DNA from: Enterococcus_D entomosocium
GTDB taxonomy: Bacteria > Bacillota > Bacilli > Lactobacillales > Enterococcaceae
Assembly (NCBI RefSeq): GCF_030441895.1
Contig: NZ_JARJAS010000006.1
Reading direction: 5' to 3' (one strand)
Length of the DNA stretch: 64,000 bases
The position numbers and the translations under genes were made by a program. This document shows positions 60,448 through 64,000 of the stretch, one piece after another. The notes below the pieces were generated by a model. It was given only the letters and a program-made list of their open reading frames with translations. It did not search any database and was not told the origin of the DNA. Position 1 is the first letter of the stretch. Every line of letters begins with the position of its first letter.

Positions 60448-62283
60448 ATGAACATAGAAGAAATGAAAAAACGACAGGAGAAGATTCGTAATTTCTCCAT
60501 TATCGCCCATATCGACCATGGGAAATCAACACTGGCGGACCGTATTTTGGAACAAACCCATACGGTGACGTCTCGGGAAATGCAAAACCAATTATTAGAC
60601 TCCATGGATCTTGAACGTGAACGAGGAATCACGATCAAATTAAATGCTGTGGAACTTAACTATACCGCCAAAGATGGAGAAACCTACATCTTCCATTTGA
60701 TCGACACCCCAGGGCACGTCGATTTCACCTATGAAGTTTCCCGCAGTTTGGCCGCTTGTGAAGGCGCCGTACTCGTCGTTGATGCGGCTCAAGGGATCGA
60801 AGCACAGACATTGGCAAACGTCTACTTGGCGTTAGACAATGATTTAGAGATCCTACCAGTTATTAACAAAATAGACTTGCCAGCTGCCGATCCTGAGCGA
60901 GTACGAACAGAGATCGAAGATGTTATAGGTATCGATGCCAGTGAAGCTGTTTTAGCTAGTGCCAAAGCAGGTATTGGGATCGAAGACATTTTGGAACAAA
61001 TCGTTGAGTATGTCCCAGCTCCAGCAGGTGATATTGAAGCACCGTTAAAAGCGTTGATCTTTGACTCCGTGTACGATTCCTATCGTGGGGTGGTCTTAAA
61101 CGTCCGCATTATGGACGGGATGGTCAAACCTGGAGATAAAATCAAAATGATGAGCAATGGCAAGACCTTTGACGTCACGGAAGTCGGTGTCTTTTCACCC
61201 AAAGCTATTCAACGAGATGCGTTGATGGTGGGCGATGTTGGGTATATCACTGCTGCCATCAAGACTGTTAAAGATACGCAAGTCGGAGATACGGTGACTT
61301 TAGCCAACAATCCAGCAGCCGAAGCATTGGAAGGCTACCGCCAAATGAATCCAATGGTTTATTGCGGATTGTACCCAATCGATACCTCACGCTACAACGA
61401 CCTTCGAGAAGCATTGGAAAAATTACAACTGAATGATGCAGCATTGCAATTTGAGCCAGAAACCTCTCAAGCGTTAGGATTTGGGTTCCGATGCGGCTTC
61501 TTAGGCCTATTACACATGGATGTCGTGCAAGAACGGCTAGAACGTGAATTTAACCTTGAGCTGATTACGACTGCACCATCCGTAATCTATCATGTCAACA
61601 AGACAGATGGCTCAATGGTCGTCGTTGATAACCCAGCAGAATTTCCTGAACCAGTCACGATCGACAATGTACAAGAACCATACGTAAAAGCACAAATCAT
61701 GGTTCCTAATGATTACGTCGGTGCTGTAATGGAATTGTCCCAACGCAAACGGGGAGACTTTGTCACGATGGATTACTTGGATGATTATCGAGTAAACGTC
61801 GTTTATGAGATCCCATTATCGGAAATCGTCTTTGATTTCTTTGATAAATTGAAATCCAGCACGAAAGGGTATGCATCACTCGATTACGAAATGTCTGGTT
61901 ACCGCACTAGCAAGCTAGTGAAGATGGACATCTTGCTGAACACTGAAAAAGTCGATGCATTGAGCTTTATCGTTCACCGTGACTTTGCTTATGAACGAGG
62001 CAAAGCCATCGTTGAAAAACTGAAGAAACTGATCCCACGACAACAATTTGAAGTACCGATCCAAGCAGCCATCGGACAAAAAATCGTTGCCCGTTCAGAC
62101 ATTAAAGCCTTGCGTAAAAACGTATTGGCGAAGTGTTACGGCGGTGACGTTTCTCGAAAACGCAAACTCCTAGAGAAACAAAAAGAAGGGAAGAAGCGGA
62201 TGAAACAAATCGGCTCTGTCGAAGTACCGCAAGAAGCCTTCATGGCAGTTCTTAAGATGGATGAGGATGAACCGAAGAAGTAA
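60448..62283 (+). CDS. lepA: Elongation factor 4 (LepA)
   Basis: A ribosomal GTPase linked to initiation or back-translocation. The 611-aa protein has the G domain with AHIDHGKST (P-loop), RERGITI, DTPGHVDF and NKIDLP, then domains II-III, domain V and the LepA-specific C-terminal domain (RSDIKALRKNVLAKCYGGD). The ATG at 60448 follows GAGGAACGTATCC; an in-frame ATG five codons earlier lacks a ribosome site. Confidence 0.97.
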   Translation: MNIEEMKKRQEKIRNFSIIAHIDHGKSTLADRILEQTHTVTSREMQNQLLDSMDLERERGITIKLNAVELNYTAKDGETYIFHLIDTPGHVDFTYEVSRSLAACEGAVLVVDAAQGIEAQTLANVYLALDNDLEILPVINKIDLPAADPERVRTEIEDVIGIDASEAVLASAKAGIGIEDILEQIVEYVPAPAGDIEAPLKALIFDSVYDSYRGVVLNVRIMDGMVKPGDKIKMMSNGKTFDVTEVGVFSPKAIQRDALMVGDVGYITAAIKTVKDTQVGDTVTLANNPAAEALEGYRQMNPMVYCGLYPIDTSRYNDLREALEKLQLNDAALQFEPETSQALGFGFRCGFLGLLHMDVVQERLEREFNLELITTAPSVIYHVNKTDGSMVVVDNPAEFPEPVTIDNVQEPYVKAQIMVPNDYVGAVMELSQRKRGDFVTMDYLDDYRVNVVYEIPLSEIVFDFFDKLKSSTKGYASLDYEMSGYRTSKLVKMDILLNTEKVDALSFIVHRDFAYERGKAIVEKLKKLIPRQQFEVPIQAAIGQKIVARSDIKALRKNVLAKCYGGDVSRKRKLLEKQKEGKKRMKQIGSVEVPQEAFMAVLKMDEDEPKK

Positions 62284-63129
62284 CTCGTTTCAATTTGAAA
62301 AGTCTAATAAAGCAATCTTTTCTTGTGTTAGAAAAAAGTGATTTAACCGTTTATAAAATTTAAACAGTTATACGGATTGTCACTGTTGAATAAAAGGACA
62401 AGAAAAAAATCTCTTGCTTGAGAATTTTTAGTTGTCAGCGTATGAAAGAGCATCTCATAAGGAGGTGCTTTTTTCATACCATTACATAAAAATGAATGAA
62501 TCCATAGAGGAAAGCATTTAAAGAAAAGCAGATTATCCAATCGTTCAACTCTGGAATATTTAGCGATGAAGAAAATTCTTTTCAAGCTGCTATTGAAAAA
62601 AAAAATGGGTTGAGTGACCTATCTTAGCAGTGTGATAAAGTTTTGAGTATGATACAAATGTATAAGAGAAGTAGCTCAAAAAAAAGTCTCGGCTATTAAC
62701 AGAGATAAAGAAATAGCAGCGTATTAATTACTTCTCTCCTGAAACACTATCAAAAAACTAAATTGAGATGCCACTTTTAAATGATCATCAAGAAAGCACG
62801 CTAGAAAAAGAGAAGAAGCTTTATTTCTTGACGGCGATCACCAAACCGTTCTACTATCAAATTGATAGCCCTCCGTATGATTCGATAATTAAATGAAGGG
62901 TGAGCAATCGACGCCAGCTCACTCAAATATCGTCAATGGAAAATTCAGAGAGTAACTAAATTTTTGGATGCAAAATCCGTATTGAAATGACATCGATCAT
63001 CAGAGGGAAACAAACATGTTTTACGGGTATTTGAACTTTAAGAATGAAATGTTTCTGTAGTTGATCTAAGTAGCAGGCCGATAGATCAAGCTGTTTTACA
63101 TCCACGAGTAAAAGAAAAGAGGAACGGAA
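62284..63129. other. AT-rich decayed intergenic stretch
   Basis: No intact gene is supported in these 850 bases. A hairpin AGCATCTC/GAGGTGCT with T6 (62449-62474) may end lepA. Short open fragments remain: 62514-62627 (37 codons, no start, KQIIQSFNSGIFSDEE) and 62768-62896 (42 codons, EKEKKLYFLTAITKPFYYQI). Neither has a good ribosome site or a family I recognise. Many stops in all frames suggest dead accessory genes. Confidence 0.5.
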
Positions 63130-63246
63130 ATGAAGTAGGCAGTTACTGGTGCCACAGTGAATTTAGGCAGTCGAGTAGTGAAAGAATTTAGTCGTTTGGT
63201 CGATAAGAAAGAAATATTTGCTCTTGTGCATACACTGTCTCTATGA
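63130..63246 (+). pseudogene. Broken NAD(P)-binding (NmrA-type) oxidoreductase
   Basis: An ATG behind AGAGGAA begins a frame reading MK, a TAG stop at codon 3, then AVTGATVNLGSRVVKEFSRL and VDKKEIFALVHTLS before TGA. Apart from the stop this is the Rossmann start of the NmrA/NAD(P)H-binding family (usually VTGATGxLG; here the second glycine is Val). The rest of the gene is missing. A relative with an open start lies at 63974. Confidence 0.7.
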
Positions 63247-63346
63247 GCAATAGTCAGAGCTGCAGAAAAAGCAAGTGAATGACAACGCTATTTCTTATGA
63301 GTGGTGTCGAAAGATGTGAAGACGTAAATCAATTTCATTTGTAACG

Positions 63347-63386
63347 AAAAAGCCCACTGAGATGTCAGTATCTCAATGGGTTTTTT
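63347..63386. terminator. Terminator between pseudogene and Rrf2 gene
   Basis: AAAAAGCCCACTGAGAT pairs with ATCTCAATGGGTTTTTT (one mismatch), five- to six-base loop. A-rich on the left and T6 on the right, so both strands are possible. Confidence 0.85.
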
Positions 63387-63390
63387 GGTT

Positions 63391-63858
63391 TTATAAAAAT
63401 GGCTCAAGAAAAGATTTGTTTTCCGGTCGTTTGCTTTCCTCTAAACTTGCAATACTTGTTAATAGAGAGAACAGATTGATTTTCGCCATTTTTTCTTCGA
63501 CAGTTACTTGCAATTCATTATACGCACCATCCAGTACTTCTTGTATATTTGCACCAACAATGCAGTCTGGATTCGTTTTAGGATCGACTTGAATGAGATT
63601 TGTGTTTCCATGAATACTTTTATATATATCAAGTAGACTAATATCTTTGGGGTCCTTTGCTAAATAGGGCTTTGGTTTCCCAGTAGTTGTTCGAATCAGT
63701 CCAGATTTTTTTAAGTTTGCCATTATTTTTCTGACATTTGCAGCATTAGTTTCTACACTTTGAGCAATCATCTCACTTGAGAGCATATTAGTATCTTTAT
63801 AGATGACGATATAACACATAATATGAATTGCATCACTGAGTTGAATAGAATATTTCAA
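63391..63858 (-). CDS. Rrf2-family transcriptional regulator
   Basis: A 155-aa Rrf2 regulator: N-terminal winged helix (about 1-85, KYSIQLSDAIHIMCYIV; MIAQSVETNAANVRKIMANLKKSGLI) and a C-terminal half with a single cysteine (NPDCIVGANIQ). The three-Cys cluster of iron-sulfur Rrf2 proteins is absent, so it is of the YwnA kind, perhaps a thiol or redox sensor. The start is TTG at 63858, ten bases after AAAGGA. It diverges from a YwnB-like oxidoreductase gene, its likely target. Confidence 0.85.
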   Translation of the reverse strand: MKYSIQLSDAIHIMCYIVIYKDTNMLSSEMIAQSVETNAANVRKIMANLKKSGLIRTTTGKPKPYLAKDPKDISLLDIYKSIHGNTNLIQVDPKTNPDCIVGANIQEVLDGAYNELQVTVEEKMAKINLFSLLTSIASLEESKRPENKSFLEPFL

Positions 63859-63887
63859 GTGAATTCAGTCCTTTTTAGATTTTCTTC

Positions 63888-63951
63888 TTGACTTATCTTA
63901 ACATACTATTTATTATATAGGTGTATCTTATAATTGTACAGCTGAATGTAC
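63888..63951 (+). promoter_or_regulatory. Divergent promoter and operator of the oxidoreductase gene
   Basis: -35 TTGACT (63888-63893), 17 bases, -10 TATTAT (63911-63916). Downstream an inverted repeat GTACA-N6-TGTAC (63936-63951) lies between the RNA start and the AAGGAG site, a fitting place for the Rrf2 protein. Confidence 0.6.
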
Positions 63952-63973
63952 GAACTAAAAAGGAGTGTTTTAT

Positions 63974-64000
63974 ATGACATATTTAGTAACAGGAGCTACT
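63974..64000 (+). CDS. NAD(P)H-binding oxidoreductase, start only
   Basis: Only nine codons are present (MTYLVTGAT), cut by the window edge. They match the Rossmann start of NmrA/YwnB-type proteins. AAGGAG lies nine bases before the ATG. The Rrf2 regulator diverges from it, the same pairing as ywnA-ywnB in B. subtilis. Confidence 0.65.

Noticed and set aside
62343..62585. 80-codon minus-strand frame behind lepA
   Set aside because: No ribosome site and low-complexity content; it runs through a terminator hairpin and other decayed sequence.
1..64000. CRISPR arrays, tRNA/rRNA genes, intact insertion sequences
   Set aside because: No regularly spaced repeats, no cloverleaf or rRNA sequence and no complete transposase were seen on reading.

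Overview
The window looks like chromosomal core DNA of a lactic-acid Firmicute, most likely an Enterococcus. I infer this from protein styles and gene order, not from a database match. Shine-Dalgarno sites are strong (GGAGG type), rho-independent terminators are frequent, and TTG/GTG starts occur. The order ylaN-ftsW-pyc followed by the ylbC/F/G-rsmD-coaD-ylbL block, and polA-mutM-coaE ... nrdR-dnaB-dnaI, is the Bacillus/Enterococcus arrangement. I see no rRNA, tRNA, CRISPR array, prophage or intact insertion sequence.

Layout. 1-1290: two terminator hairpins, then a membrane-anchored XRE regulator with a pentad-repeat domain. 1288-6780: a small SPJ_0845-type protein, an unrecognised 443-aa protein, and the leftward fructose operon fruR-pfkB-fruA with its operator region. 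6782-12750: a cytoplasmic alpha-amylase, then pcrA-ligA. 12966-17215: gatCAB (tRNA amidotransferase) with a diacylglycerol kinase. 17275-26587: a regulatory gap, then ylaN-ftsW-pyc and the ylb/rsmD/coaD/ylbL genes. 26680-33917: DUF1149, VOC, phosphoesterase, tex-sprT, murC, a hot-dog protein and a BI-1 membrane protein. 34044-43965: polA-mutM-coaE and nrdR-dnaB-dnaI plus a lipoprotein, split by an inserted block (ABC ATPase, CsbD, FusB-type EF-G binding protein). 44061-49490: trmK-nif3, pepT, lipid kinase, DUF1294 and a flippase-like protein. 49530-53967: an ABC-F gene diverging from clpB. 54135-57363: a fused permease/binding-protein importer with its ATPase, and signal peptidase I. 57423-60302: leftward accessory genes (small membrane protein, YjdF-like protein, nucleoside deoxyribosyltransferase, Eis-like acetyltransferase). 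60448-62283: lepA. 62284-64000: an AT-rich decayed stretch with a broken NAD(P)-binding gene, then an Rrf2 regulator divergent from an intact-looking relative of that broken gene, which runs off the window.

The main discovery-type signals are regulatory RNA leaders. A perfect-consensus promoter drives a 17-codon leader ORF just ahead of the FusB-type ribosome rescue gene. An intrinsic terminator sits between the promoter and the Shine-Dalgarno of the ABC-F gene. Both are translation-related factors of families known for antibiotic resistance, so both look like candidate antibiotic-responsive attenuators. Other leads are a terminator-like hairpin in the murC leader, a PurBox-like inverted repeat ahead of ylaN, a 17-nt sequence shared by the csbD and lepB promoter regions, a CtsR box at clpB, and an XRE regulator with 18 hydrophobic pentads.
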